54,090 nt of DNA from Bacillus sp. J33 (GTDB taxonomy: Bacteria > Bacillota > Bacilli > Bacillales > Cytobacillaceae), in assembly GCF_000518885.1 (NCBI RefSeq), contig NZ_JAEL01000031.1, positions 1-54,090 of the forward strand, in the 5' to 3' direction. The notes below the pieces were generated by a model. It was not told the origin of the DNA. It did not search any database and saw only the letters and a program-made list of their open reading frames with translations. The translations under genes were made by a program, and so were the position numbers. Positions 10,590 through 19,294 of this stretch are shown here, in pieces (positions within the stretch are counted from its first letter, which is position 1; each line of letters opens with the position of its first letter).

Positions 10590-11324
10590 CTAATTATTTA
10601 TTAAACTGTTCTCATCATATTTCGGGTCAGAGATAATAATTTCGACGCGGCGATTTTTCTCCCAATTTTCCGGCCCAGAGTTGGGGACTGCGGGCCTTGT
10701 TTCTCCATAGCCTACGGCAATAAATCTGCGGCTTTCAAGGTTATGGTTTTCTGTTAAGTATCTGATCACAGTGCTGGCCCTGGCAGCAGACAGCTCCCAA
10801 TTGGACGGGTATCTATAAGTTTTAATCGGGCGGTTATCTGTATGGCCTTCCACCTTGACCAGATTAGGCATGCTGGACAAAACAGTTCCCACTTTATCCA
10901 AAAATGGAAAGGAGCCTTCGATCAGGCTGGCTTCTCCAGATTCGAACAACACCTGTTCTTGCAAAACGAGAACCACACCCCGCTCTGTCCTGTTAGCAGC
11001 TATCACATCTTCAAGACCGTTCTGATCTAAAAATGCCTGAATTTCCATTAACAGCTGATCAAGGGAGTCTCCTTGCTCTTTGCCCTCTCCAGTATTTTCT
11101 TCCATGTCTGCTGGATATTCATTGGGAATAATCGCAGGATAAAAATCAAGCAGCTGCCTATCCCGGAATGATTCGGACATGGCTTTAAATTTAATCATGT
11201 CAATCTGTGACATAGAAAATAGCAATATGAAGAATACCAATATTAGCGTTACAAGATCCGAAAATGTAACCATCCACCTGGGGGCACCCTTAGCAGGCTC
11301 AGAAGATCTTCGCCTAAGCTTCAT
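10590..11324 (-). CDS. motS: Sodium-driven flagellar stator subunit MotS
   Basis: MotB-like stator protein that with MotP forms a Na+ channel and anchors to peptidoglycan; 244 residues. A single membrane helix (about 18-40) starts with the ion-binding Asp23 in WMVTFSDLVTL. A periplasmic OmpA-like domain follows at about 115-240 with VEGHTDNRPI, NWELSAARA and NRRVEIII. The ATG at 11324 follows GGGGAGG and overlaps the last 11 bases of motP; a longer frame reaching 11408 lies wholly inside motP. Assignment to the MotPS rather than MotAB type rests on similarity to YtxE and the position beside ccpA. Confidence 0.93.
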   Translation of the reverse strand: MKLRRRSSEPAKGAPRWMVTFSDLVTLILVFFILLFSMSQIDMIKFKAMSESFRDRQLLDFYPAIIPNEYPADMEENTGEGKEQGDSLDQLLMEIQAFLDQNGLEDVIAANRTERGVVLVLQEQVLFESGEASLIEGSFPFLDKVGTVLSSMPNLVKVEGHTDNRPIKTYRYPSNWELSAARASTVIRYLTENHNLESRRFIAVGYGETRPAVPNSGPENWEKNRRVEIIISDPKYDENSLINN

Positions 11325-12132
11325 AATCCAGTGCCTCCCCTGCAGTAATGATTTCTTCCATCTCTCTCCTTTCTTCGTAGGAAAGGAATGCACTAAGCTT
11401 TTCTTCAAGGATTTTAGGATTCTGTCCAGATTGGACTCCGATTACCCCTTCGATGATAATCTGCTTTAGAAATACTTCTTTATCTGTCTTTAAAGCCAAT
11501 TTGGCTGCCATTGGCAGAAAAACCAAATTGGCCAGCAGTGAACCATATAATGTGGTTAGAAGTGCAATAGCCATATTGGGGCCCAAAGAAGCAGGATCAT
11601 TAAGATTTTTCAGCATTAGGACTAGGCCAATTAACGTTCCGATCATCCCCCAAGCAGGAGCATACTCTCCTGCTTTTTCGAGGATGCTTCTGCCCTTTCG
11701 GTGCCGTTCTTCCATTGCTGTAATTTCAGCATTCATAATACCTGTAATGACATCTGCCTCAATCCCATCCACAGCAAGATAAATGCCTTTTCGAATAAAA
11801 GCATCGTCCACTTTTTCGACTTCAGCTTCAAGTGATAAAAGCCCTTCCCTCCGGGCCCGATCAGAAAGCTTTACAAATATCCCGATTACCTTCCCTATGC
11901 TTTGTTCTTTATTGGAAAAAACTTGTTTAACGACAGTGGACATATGCTTAATATCTTTCAATGGAAAACTTACAAGCAGTCCTGCTAAAAGCCCGCCAAG
12001 CACAATCAGCATGGAGGATAAATCGATAAATGAAAAGAATCCGTTCGTTCCACCATTCGACATAATTCCAAAAATCAGCATTCCCAGTCCAACCAGCAGC
12101 CCCACCGGTGTTAAAATATCAAACTTCCTCAT
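11314..12132 (-). CDS. motP: Sodium-driven flagellar stator subunit MotP
   Basis: MotA-family stator protein, 272 residues, with four predicted membrane helices: two near residues 9-60 and two near 150-210, separated by a cytoplasmic loop that interacts with the rotor. PAWGMIGTLIGLVLML and MAIALLTTLYGSLLANLVFLP are the typical MotA/TolQ signatures. It is the first gene of motPS, and its end overlaps motS by 11 bases. The start has GGGAGAGA eight bases upstream. In B. subtilis MotPS is a secondary, Na+-coupled stator. Confidence 0.94.
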   Translation of the reverse strand: MRKFDILTPVGLLVGLGMLIFGIMSNGGTNGFFSFIDLSSMLIVLGGLLAGLLVSFPLKDIKHMSTVVKQVFSNKEQSIGKVIGIFVKLSDRARREGLLSLEAEVEKVDDAFIRKGIYLAVDGIEADVITGIMNAEITAMEERHRKGRSILEKAGEYAPAWGMIGTLIGLVLMLKNLNDPASLGPNMAIALLTTLYGSLLANLVFLPMAAKLALKTDKEVFLKQIIIEGVIGVQSGQNPKILEEKLSAFLSYEERREMEEIITAGEALDYEA

Positions 12133-12217
12133 TTTCTCTCTCCCTGATCCATTGCATTTACCTGGTCTTATTTTATATGGCCAGGCAGATTGCCGGCAGC
12201 AATTTTAAATGGCAGAA

Positions 12218-12252
12218 AGAAACGCCTCCAACTAAAATAGCAAGGCGTTTCT
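12218..12252 (-). terminator. Terminator of ccpA
   Basis: The 10-bp stem AGAAACGCCT / AGGCGTTTCT with a 15-base loop lies between ccpA and motP. It has short T tracts on both strands, so it may also limit read-through the other way. Confidence 0.75.
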
Positions 12253-12281
12253 CTTTTCTACCTTATTTATCGGCAGTTTTA

Positions 12282-13280
12282 TTATTTTGTTGAGTCACGT
12301 TCTTCAATCCGGTGCGGGAGTACCACAATTTGTTCTTCCACAGACTCCTTATTCATAAATTTTGTAAGCAATCGCATGGCAACAGCGCCAATGTCGTATA
12401 ATGGCTGCACAACAGAAGTCAGCTGAGGACGTACCATTAATGCGAGGCGAGTATTGTCGGAGCTGATTACTTCAAAGTCTTCCGGAATTTTAAAGCCTTT
12501 GTCTTCTGCTCCGTGAACAATCCCTAGCGCCATTTCATCTGATCCTGCAAAAATGGCTGTTGGGCGCGGGTTCGCTTCTAATAGCTTTTCAAAAGCCTCA
12601 ATTCCTGAATCGTAGGTATAATCTCCTTCAACAACCAGTTCCTCGCGATAAGAAACTTCAGCTTCTTCCAATGCACGCTTATAGCCAGCCAGTTTCTTTT
12701 CTTTATTGATTGGCTCGCGGAGAGGCCCTACAACAAGTGCAACTTCTTTGTGGCCTTTCTCTATAAATGACTTGGTCACATCAAATGCTGCTTGTTCATA
12801 ATCAATATTGACCGATGGGATTTTTCCTGACTCTTCAATAGAGCCTGCCAAAACGATTGGGACCGGTGATTTTTCAAATTCTTCAACATGCTCTGACGTA
12901 ATATTGCCGCCCATAAATACAATCCCATCCACCTGTTTTCCAAGCATCGTATTGAGCAAGTGCAGCTCTTTTTCTATATTTTGGTCAGAGTTGCTCAAAA
13001 TGATATTGTATTTATACATCGTTGCAATATCCTCAATACCTCTTGCCAGTTCAGCAAAAAATGTGCTTGAAATATCAGGAATAATCACGCCGACTGTGGT
13101 TGTCTTTTTACTTGCCAGTCCGCGCGCTACAGCGTTCGGACGGTATCCCAGCCGATCAATTACCTCCATGACTTTCTTTCTTGTTGCAGGCTTTACATTC
13201 GGATTTCCATTCACGACACGAGAAACCGTTGCCATTGAAACATTTGCTTCTCTTGCCACATCGTATATTGTTACGTTCAC
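12282..13280 (-). CDS. ccpA: Catabolite control protein A
   Basis: LacI/GalR-family global regulator that, with HPr(Ser-P), binds cre sites to repress or activate carbon metabolism genes; 332 residues. The N-terminal helix-turn-helix ([20 protein letters not shown]) is followed by the hinge helix with [10 protein letters not shown] and a periplasmic-binding-protein-like core. The start is GTG with AAGGAG upstream. It lies next to motPS and aroA as in B. subtilis. Two cre-like sites 5 kb away at acsA and acuA are likely targets. Confidence 0.97.
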   Translation of the reverse strand: MNVTIYDVAREANVSMATVSRVVNGNPNVKPATRKKVMEVIDRLGYRPNAVARGLASKKTTTVGVIIPDISSTFFAELARGIEDIATMYKYNIILSNSDQNIEKELHLLNTMLGKQVDGIVFMGGNITSEHVEEFEKSPVPIVLAGSIEESGKIPSVNIDYEQAAFDVTKSFIEKGHKEVALVVGPLREPINKEKKLAGYKRALEEAEVSYREELVVEGDYTYDSGIEAFEKLLEANPRPTAIFAGSDEMALGIVHGAEDKGFKIPEDFEVISSDNTRLALMVRPQLTSVVQPLYDIGAVAMRLLTKFMNKESVEEQIVVLPHRIEERDSTK

Positions 13281-13646
13281 TACAAAGTCACTCCTTCTTT
13301 ATATAGCGGTCACTTCTATTACTTTCTATTTTACAGCAACACTACATAACCTACTCATTTTTTATCCTATTTTGTGATTGGATACACATGTTCAATTATG
13401 TATTTAATCATACGACAGTCCAGGAATTGCCGCAATGTCAAGGCTTGTTTTTTTGAAAAAAAGCTTCAATTTGTAATTATACATAATGCATTCTTACATT
13501 TTCCTGGTGATTTCCTCAACAGCCACTTGATTTTTCAGGCAATTCAGAAGTCTTCTTCCGGGTTCATTTTGAATAAGCATCCTTAAATAGATGCCCTGCA
13601 AAGGAAATTCGGCTCCATTATCAGGGGCTCGCCCCATCCCATGCAT
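13281..13646. other. Intergenic region upstream of ccpA
   Basis: The stretch holds the ccpA leader and presumably its promoter. No open frame with a ribosome site, RNA motif or clear operator was found. The adjoining 13647-13913 is an R2 element. Confidence 0.5.
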
Positions 13647-13913
13647 CGCTGTTTTCGTAAAATTTATTGCTTTTCAGGACTAGCTAAGGTTAACCAACTG
13701 AGTTGTTTGCAGCGGAAAGCAATTAACTCCTCAAAAATGAATACGCCTTTTCTTACGACGAGGTGTTTATTCAAAGAGCTCTTCCAAAGTCTGCTCTGAA
13801 GAGAGGGAAATGGAGACCACACAGGCGAAGCCGAGGAGACTCTCATTTCTCCCGCGGAAAGCTTGAATGCCCCGTGCCAAGGGGAAAGAATAACAATGTA
13901 TGATAAAAGAGCC
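13647..13913 (-). repeat. R2 element, full-length diverged copy
   Basis: It carries both R2 ends in reverse orientation: CTGTTTTCGTAAAATTT on the left and AACAATGTATGATAAAAGAGCC on the right, with the inner R2 motif AGCTAAGGTTAACCAACTGA and the GC-rich centre. No target duplication is preserved. A 60-codon open frame inside it is a by-product of the repeat. Confidence 0.75.
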
Positions 13914-13933
13914 TAATACAAAGAAATAAACAA

Positions 13934-13964
13934 AGAAAAAAGCCTTCTGCTGTTGACAGAAGGC
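13934..13964 (-). terminator. Terminator of aroA
   Basis: GCCTTCTG pairs with CAGAAGGC around a short loop and is followed on the minus strand by six T. Confidence 0.85.
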
Positions 13965-13978
13965 AAAATAATTTAAGA

Positions 13979-15055
13979 TTAAACTCTTAGCAGAGTTGAA
14001 GATTGAAGCTCAGACATAAACTGATCAAACTGATTCAAATCCATTTGCTGGGCTGAATCAGACAGGGCAACAGCCGGATCCGGATGCACTTCCGCCATTA
14101 CACCATCTGCTCCGATAGCCAATGCAGCTTTAGCCGCAGGAAGCAGCAAATCTCTGCGTCCAGTTGAATGGGTAACATCAACGAGTACAGGCAAATGCGT
14201 TTCCTGTTTCAGGATTGGCACTGCAGAAATATCTAAAGTATTTCTTGTTGCACGCTCGTATGTGCGGATTCCCCGCTCACATAGAATGATTTGTCCATTG
14301 CCTTGGGACATAATGTACTCAGCTGCGTTGATGAATTCTTCAATTGTTGCTGCAATGCCGCGTTTTAAAAGAACTGGTTTATTTACCGCGCCTGCTGCTT
14401 TCAAAAGTTCGAAGTTTTGCATATTCCTTGCGCCAATTTGAATCACATCAATATAATCTACAGCCGTTTCAATATCATTTGGGCTTACTATTTCAGAAAT
14501 AACCGCCAAATCGTATTCGTCTGCCACTTTTTTTAATATTTTCAGCCCCTCAAGGCCCAGCCCCTGAAAATCATATGGAGATGTCCTAGGCTTATAAGCC
14601 CCGCCTCTAAGAAGCTTAAGGCCTTTTGCTTTTACAGCCTCAGCCACTGTTGCAACCTGTTCATATGATTCAACCGCACAAGGGCCAAATACAAGATGCG
14701 GATTGCCGTCTCCCACTTTTTCCCCTTTTAGGTCAACAATTGTATTCTCAGGCTTCTTCTTTCTGGAAACAAGAAGCGCTTTTCTATGGTCATCTTTTTG
14801 CAGCTCAAGGCCTGCTTTGAAAATCTCCTTGAACATATGCTCAATCGTTGAGTTTTCAAAAGGACCGTCATTATGTTCTTTAATCAAGTCCAGCATTTTG
14901 CGTTCGCGGACAGGATCATAACGATAAACCCCTTGTGTTTCCTTCACTCTTCCGATTTCTTGAACAAGTTCTGCTCTTTCATTAATCAAGGATAATAGCT
15001 GGAGGTTCAGCTCATCTACCCGATTGCGCAGTTGATCTAGCTCTTTATTGCTCAT
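13979..15055 (-). CDS. aroA: Bifunctional chorismate mutase / DAHP synthase
   Basis: First enzyme of the shikimate pathway: condenses phosphoenolpyruvate with erythrose 4-phosphate. It has 358 residues, as in B. subtilis AroA (AroG). The N-terminal AroQ-type chorismate mutase domain (about 1-85; [22 protein letters not shown]) acts in this family as the feedback sensor for chorismate and prephenate. The DAHP synthase barrel (about 105-350) has [18 protein letters not shown] and CERGIRTYE. The start is the ATG at 15055 preceded by AGGAAGGGACAGG; the longer frame lacks a ribosome site. It is monocistronic. Confidence 0.97.
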   Translation of the reverse strand: MSNKELDQLRNRVDELNLQLLSLINERAELVQEIGRVKETQGVYRYDPVRERKMLDLIKEHNDGPFENSTIEHMFKEIFKAGLELQKDDHRKALLVSRKKKPENTIVDLKGEKVGDGNPHLVFGPCAVESYEQVATVAEAVKAKGLKLLRGGAYKPRTSPYDFQGLGLEGLKILKKVADEYDLAVISEIVSPNDIETAVDYIDVIQIGARNMQNFELLKAAGAVNKPVLLKRGIAATIEEFINAAEYIMSQGNGQIILCERGIRTYERATRNTLDISAVPILKQETHLPVLVDVTHSTGRRDLLLPAAKAALAIGADGVMAEVHPDPAVALSDSAQQMDLNQFDQFMSELQSSTLLRV

Positions 15056-15326
15056 TTCCTGTCCCTTCCTTTCAATTCTGAATTTGAGCCGCAATTTTTA
15101 TAAGAAACATCTATTGAGCGAATATAATTTATCATTCGTCAAGTGAAACATTTCCATTCTTTCTCTTTTACGGCATCTTGATATGTGATACATTTTTTAT
15201 AATTAGAGTTATTATATATGAATTATTCAGACATGTCACGAAAAATTTCTTTATTAATTAAACGCTTTTAAGTAATAAAGCGTTATTAAGCTATTTTATG
15301 ACAAAAAATAAAGAAGGTGTATCGCT

Positions 15327-17507
15327 TTGTACGAACAAAAAAAGCTTTTTGCACTGGATATCGGTACGCGTTCTGTGGTTGGCATAATTCTCGAAGAACA
15401 CGAGGGCCAGTATCACGCTAAAGATATTGTCGTAAAGGAGCATACTGAACGGGCAATGCTTGATGGCCAAATTCATGATGTTGTGGCTGTTTCAAGGATT
15501 ATATCTGAAATCAAAGCAGAGCTTGAAACAAAGCATGGGCCTTTAAAAAAAGTATGTGTAGCTGCTGCAGGGAGAGCGCTAAGAACAGAAAGGGCACAAG
15601 CTTCCATAAATATTTTTGGAAAGCCAATGATGCAAAAACAAGATATTCTGCATCTTGAATTAAGCGCTGTTCAACAGGCCCAGGCAATGGCTGCCGGCAA
15701 TCACGAGTTTGAAAAAAGCCATTATTATTATTGTGTAGGCTATTCTGTTCTTTATTATCGCCTGGATGGAGAAGAGATCGGAAATTTGATTGACCAGCAG
15801 GGTGATGAAGCTTCCGTTGAAATTATTGCCACTTTTTTGCCAAAGGTTGTGGTTGAATCACTCATTGCTGCACTCCAAAGAGCAGGACTGGAAATGGAGG
15901 CATTAACCCTTGAGCCTATCGCAGCAATTAATGTGCTCATCCCGCCATCCATGAGGCGATTGAACGTCGCTCTTGTTGATATTGGAGCCGGCACATCTGA
16001 TATTGCTGTCACAGACATGGGCACAGTAATTGCATATGGCATGGTGCCTATTGCCGGCGATGAAATAACTGAGGCAATCAGCGACCAGCTGCTTTTGGAT
16101 TTTCCTTTAGCCGAGAAGGCTAAAAGAGATCTTCAAATCAATAATAGCATTAAAGTAACAGATATTCTCGGATTTGAAACTGAGATAAGGAAAGAAGAAT
16201 TAATAGCACAGATTTCACCTGCACTAGACCGGCTGGCAGATGCCATTTGCCATGAAATTTTAAACCTGAATAACACCTCTCCTAAAGCCGTTATGCTTGT
16301 AGGCGGAGGAAGCCTAACCCCAGAGCTGCCTGCAAGAATAGCCAGGAAGCTTGACCTGCCAGTGAACAGGGTTGCTATCCGGGGGATTGATGCCATAAGT
16401 GGCCTGACAGTTTCAGACATGATTGATAAGGGACCGGAATTGGTTACACCAATAGGCATTGCCATTGCAGCCCAGAAATCGCCTGTACAATATTGTACTG
16501 TCTATGTAAATGAACAGCCTGTCCGTCTTTTTGAAGCAAAAAAGCTGACTGTAGGTGATTGCCTTCTCGCTTCAGGCATCAAAATAAAAAATCTATATGG
16601 AAAACCTGGTCTTGCCATGATTGTCAATATGAATGGACAAAACATAACTATTCCTGGAAGTCACGGGGAAGCTCCAAAGATTCTGCGAAATGGCACTACA
16701 AGTGCATTGGATGATGAAATTTCATCAGGAGATCTCATAACAGTTGAGAAAGGCAGGGATGGGCAGCAAGCAGTAGTAAAGATTGGGGATTTAATTGATG
16801 ACATCCCTGCCAAATCCGTTACCATTAATAGCCAAGAGTATACAATCAAAGCTGAAATCCTATGTAATGAAAGGTCTGCAGCAGCTGACCAATTGCTAAA
16901 TGATCGCGATAAAATTGAATGCCATATTCCTGAAACAGTGGAAGAAGTCCTTCAAGCTTTGGGTTTAAATGATCTGCTAAATGAGCTAAAGCCTTTTCGA
17001 ATAAATATGAACGGAAAAGAGACCTTTCTCCCGCGTATTTCAGGGAAGGTTCTTAGAAACGGCATAGAAATAAACCCTTACAGTATAATAGAACACGGAG
17101 ACATCCTTATAATTGAAAGGAGGAAAGTACCGACTGTTAAAGAAATTGCAGAATTAAAACAAATTATGCTAGCCGAAAGTATCCCTGTTTTTTTCAATGG
17201 GAAAAAGATAGAAATGAGCAGAAACGTTACCGAGTTTCAAAGAGAAGGAAAAGCCATGGCTGAGAACGATCGAATTCATGATGGAGATATTCTGAATGTC
17301 GTCCGCAAAACATTAGGCCCTTTCATATTTCAGGACTTATTTGGCTGCGTGGAAATAGATATGCCTAAAGACACAACCGGTAAGTTCGTGCTATTAAAAA
17401 ACGGGGAAAAATCAGCTTTTCATGAAACGATAGAACCCGGAGACGAACTGAAAATAGTTTGGCCTGCAATAAATAAAAAGAGCTTAAATGTGGATTCACA
17501 CATTTAA
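15327..17507 (+). CDS. FtsA-like actin-fold ATPase with C-terminal beta-grasp-like array
   Basis: Large FtsA/Hsp70-superfamily protein of 726 residues; true FtsA is about 420-440. The first 385 residues have the actin-ATPase signatures: phosphate 1 (ALDIGTRSVVGI, 9-20), phosphate 2 (LVDIGAGTSDIAV, about 217-229) and the adenosine motif (VMLVGGGSLTPELP, about 321-334). The remaining 340 residues hold four regions each ending in a strand with GD[LIE]-hydrophobic pattern, at 468, 591, 653 and 705, resembling small ubiquitin-like/beta-grasp domains. It lacks an obvious FtsA C-terminal membrane-targeting helix. The start is TTG with GAAGG upstream. It has its own terminator. The function is unknown; roles in division, pili or envelope assembly are only guesses from the fold. 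Confidence 0.85.
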   Translation: MYEQKKLFALDIGTRSVVGIILEEHEGQYHAKDIVVKEHTERAMLDGQIHDVVAVSRIISEIKAELETKHGPLKKVCVAAAGRALRTERAQASINIFGKPMMQKQDILHLELSAVQQAQAMAAGNHEFEKSHYYYCVGYSVLYYRLDGEEIGNLIDQQGDEASVEIIATFLPKVVVESLIAALQRAGLEMEALTLEPIAAINVLIPPSMRRLNVALVDIGAGTSDIAVTDMGTVIAYGMVPIAGDEITEAISDQLLLDFPLAEKAKRDLQINNSIKVTDILGFETEIRKEELIAQISPALDRLADAICHEILNLNNTSPKAVMLVGGGSLTPELPARIARKLDLPVNRVAIRGIDAISGLTVSDMIDKGPELVTPIGIAIAAQKSPVQYCTVYVNEQPVRLFEAKKLTVGDCLLASGIKIKNLYGKPGLAMIVNMNGQNITIPGSHGEAPKILRNGTTSALDDEISSGDLITVEKGRDGQQAVVKIGDLIDDIPAKSVTINSQEYTIKAEILCNERSAAADQLLNDRDKIECHIPETVEEVLQALGLNDLLNELKPFRINMNGKETFLPRISGKVLRNGIEINPYSIIEHGDILIIERRKVPTVKEIAELKQIMLAESIPVFFNGKKIEMSRNVTEFQREGKAMAENDRIHDGDILNVVRKTLGPFIFQDLFGCVEIDMPKDTTGKFVLLKNGEKSAFHETIEPGDELKIVWPAINKKSLNVDSHI

Positions 17508-17511
17508 AAGT

Positions 17512-17543
17512 AAATAAACATCCGGATTCCGGATGTTTATTTA
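17512..17543. terminator. Bidirectional terminator between the FtsA-like gene and ytxJ
   Basis: A perfect palindrome (AAATAAACATCCGGA and its complement) has T-rich ends on both strands. It overlaps the ytxJ stop codon and serves the two converging genes. Confidence 0.85.
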
Positions 17544-17866
17544 TTATTCTCTAAAGCTTTCTCCAAGGAGTCATATGTAATTTTCCAATGGGACGCATGC
17601 CATGCTACATCTCCATTTTTAAACAAAATGGCTTGGGGGGATTCATGTTTAATATGGAAAGTCTCAGCAATATGATTAGATAGAGGGCGGTCCTCCTGAA
17701 CAACCAAATAATAAGCATCTAATGTTTTATGCTCATTTACAAAGCGTTCAAATTCTTCATAAGCTGCTCCGCTGACAGGGCATGTTGAACTGTGTTTTAA
17801 AAGCAGCAGCTGCTCTCCTGTTTTTACAGCTTGATCGAATGCTTCATTGCTCTCAAACTTTTTCAT
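17537..17866 (-). CDS. ytxJ: Bacilliredoxin YtxJ (BrxC-type)
   Basis: Thioredoxin-fold monothiol redox protein of 109 residues, proposed in bacilli to remove bacillithiol from proteins (BrxC). The motif STCPVSGAA near residue 28 carries the single active Cys in place of CxxC. A ribosome site GGGAGG lies just upstream. It is the last gene of ytxGHJ, a general-stress operon in B. subtilis. Confidence 0.92.
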   Translation of the reverse strand: MKKFESNEAFDQAVKTGEQLLLLKHSSTCPVSGAAYEEFERFVNEHKTLDAYYLVVQEDRPLSNHIAETFHIKHESPQAILFKNGDVAWHASHWKITYDSLEKALENNK

Positions 17867-17891
17867 CTTCTTACCTCCCTAAAAATAAGTG

Positions 17892-17920
17892 ACGGTGAAG
17901 CAATAGTATCACTTCACCGT
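17892..17920 (-). terminator. Hairpin between ytxH and ytxJ
   Basis: ACGGTGAAG and CTTCACCGT form a perfect 9-bp stem with an 11-base loop. On the minus strand the T tract after it is broken, so it may be a weak attenuator or an mRNA-stabilising hairpin rather than a full terminator. Confidence 0.5.
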
Positions 17921-17937
17921 TTTCAAAACAAATAATA

Positions 17938-18453
17938 TTAATTATATTTTTGCTCTGTTTCGTCAAAAGCTTTTTTCGTTTCTTCAAGCTTCATTTGTAT
18001 TTCCGCATCATTTACCGGGGCATTGCCTGCGGTCTGAAATGATTCGTCATTGATGGATTCCGAGGCTGATCCAGCATCTTCCATAACACCACTTGCAGCT
18101 TGTCCATTCGCATTTTGCACTTCTTTCATGCTTTTTACTTTGTTGACTAATTCGTTGGATTGCTTTGAAACGGTTTGAGTCAAAGCATTTGTTTTTTCCT
18201 TTGCAGCGCTTGCCAGTTCACTTCCTTTTGTCATAGCTGTTTCACGGAATTGGCCTGATTTTTCTTTTAATAGTGCTGCTTTTTCATTTAAATCGCTCTG
18301 AAGCTCTTTCCCCGATTTAGGCGCCAGGAATAGGGCTGTTGCAGCGCCAACCATACCGCCTATTAAAGCCCCGATCATAAAATCCTTCGCATTGATATTT
18401 TCCTCTGACTTTGACTGATTTACATCAAATTGGTTACGCTCCTGGTTATTCAT
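17938..18453 (-). CDS. ytxH: YtxH-like general stress protein
   Basis: Protein of 171 residues with the YtxH signature: a short polar N-terminus, a glycine-rich membrane-associated segment (about 24-43, FMIGALIGGMVGAATALFLA) and the PKSGKEL motif, followed by a long helical tail rich in Lys, Glu and Ala. The biochemical role is unknown; it is induced by general stress in B. subtilis. The start at 18453 was chosen by family similarity; a longer frame runs into ytxG. It is the middle gene of ytxGHJ. Confidence 0.88.
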   Translation of the reverse strand: MNNQERNQFDVNQSKSEENINAKDFMIGALIGGMVGAATALFLAPKSGKELQSDLNEKAALLKEKSGQFRETAMTKGSELASAAKEKTNALTQTVSKQSNELVNKVKSMKEVQNANGQAASGVMEDAGSASESINDESFQTAGNAPVNDAEIQMKLEETKKAFDETEQKYN

Positions 18454-18475
18454 ACTCCTTATTCCTCCTCCAATT

Positions 18476-18961
18476 CTAGTGTCTTGCTCTTTCTCTTTGG
18501 CGTTCGGGCGGAAGCATTTTTTTCTCATCGACATTGTACTGATAAGGGGCTTCTTTTCTCATTCTCCACTTATCTTTAATTTCGAGAAGAACATTGCTCC
18601 ACTGTACCACCTGTGAAATTTTATCTTTATTTTGTTCAAGCTGTGTGTTTACAGAAGATGTGATTTTCTGAATAGATCCGTTAAATTTGCGGACAGAATC
18701 CCCAACTTCTTTCACCGCGTTTACAACACTGTTCAGGTTTTCAGACTTTTGCTGAATGTCAGTTGCCAGCGTATTTGTTTTATGCAGCAGGACCGTCGTT
18801 TCCTTTGTCACACCATCCAATTGCTTTTCAAGGCCTGCTAATGTGTGTGATACATTATCCAATGTTCCCTGCAGGGATTTTAACGTTTTAGCCAGATAAA
18901 TGACTAAAACAAGGAATGCAATAGCAATTACCGCTACACTTAAATATAAAATAATTTCCAA
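18476..18961 (-). CDS. ytxG: YtxG, DUF948 membrane protein
   Basis: Protein of 161 residues: an N-terminal membrane helix (about 3-25, [20 protein letters not shown]) and a long cytoplasmic coiled-coil (about 28-130) typical of DUF948, then a charged tail. The start is taken as the TTG at 18961 because GGAGGTG lies six bases upstream; the in-frame ATG at 19009 lies upstream of that ribosome site and inside the predicted promoter. It is the first gene of ytxGHJ, 22 bases before ytxH. The molecular function is unknown. Confidence 0.87.
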   Translation of the reverse strand: MEIILYLSVAVIAIAFLVLVIYLAKTLKSLQGTLDNVSHTLAGLEKQLDGVTKETTVLLHKTNTLATDIQQKSENLNSVVNAVKEVGDSVRKFNGSIQKITSSVNTQLEQNKDKISQVVQWSNVLLEIKDKWRMRKEAPYQYNVDEKKMLPPERQRERARH

Positions 18962-18995
18962 TTCATACACCTCCGGTTTTCTGTATACTCCCTTA

Positions 18996-19020
18996 TTACC
19001 CAGATGCACTGCCTCTAAAC
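18996..19020 (-). promoter_or_regulatory. Sigma-B-type promoter of ytxGHJ
   Basis: On the minus strand GTTTAG (19020-19015) and GGGTAA (19001-18996) are 13 bases apart, a close match to the sigma-B pattern GTTTAA-N13/14-GGGTAT. Transcription would start about 30 bases before the ytxG start. ytxGHJ of B. subtilis is a known sigma-B target. Confidence 0.78.
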
Positions 19021-19067
19021 CAGGCGTACATTAAATAGATTCCATTTTCACTGCCCAAATTCCTTCA

Positions 19068-19176
19068 ATAAAGTGAAACTTCCATCAGCAGGGATCTTTT
19101 TCCATCCTCCATTTGGAATTCGCTCTTGACTTTCGAGTTCTTGAAGGGGAGGTCTTGCTGCCGTTAATGCGGGATA
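19068..19176 (+). repeat. R4 structured repeat, copy B, degraded
   Basis: It starts with ATAAAGTGAAACTTCCATCA and ends with CTGCCGTTAATGCGGGATA, the two R4 boundaries. The middle is shortened, the first hairpin is largely lost (GGGATC...ATCCTCC) and the left outer stem arm is missing. It lies upstream of the M29 aminopeptidase gene. Confidence 0.75.
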
Positions 19177-19294
19177 AATTCTGCCTTCCCTTCACAAAGT
19201 AAATCTTAGCACAGTTGGAAATAAATCAACAAAATCTTTAATTTCGGTTACAATAATATTTGTCGGAATATAAAAGTGTTGGAGGGATGAAGAG

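Noticed and set aside
13664-13846. 60-codon minus-strand frame upstream of aroA
   Set aside because: It is inside an R2 element and has no ribosome site.
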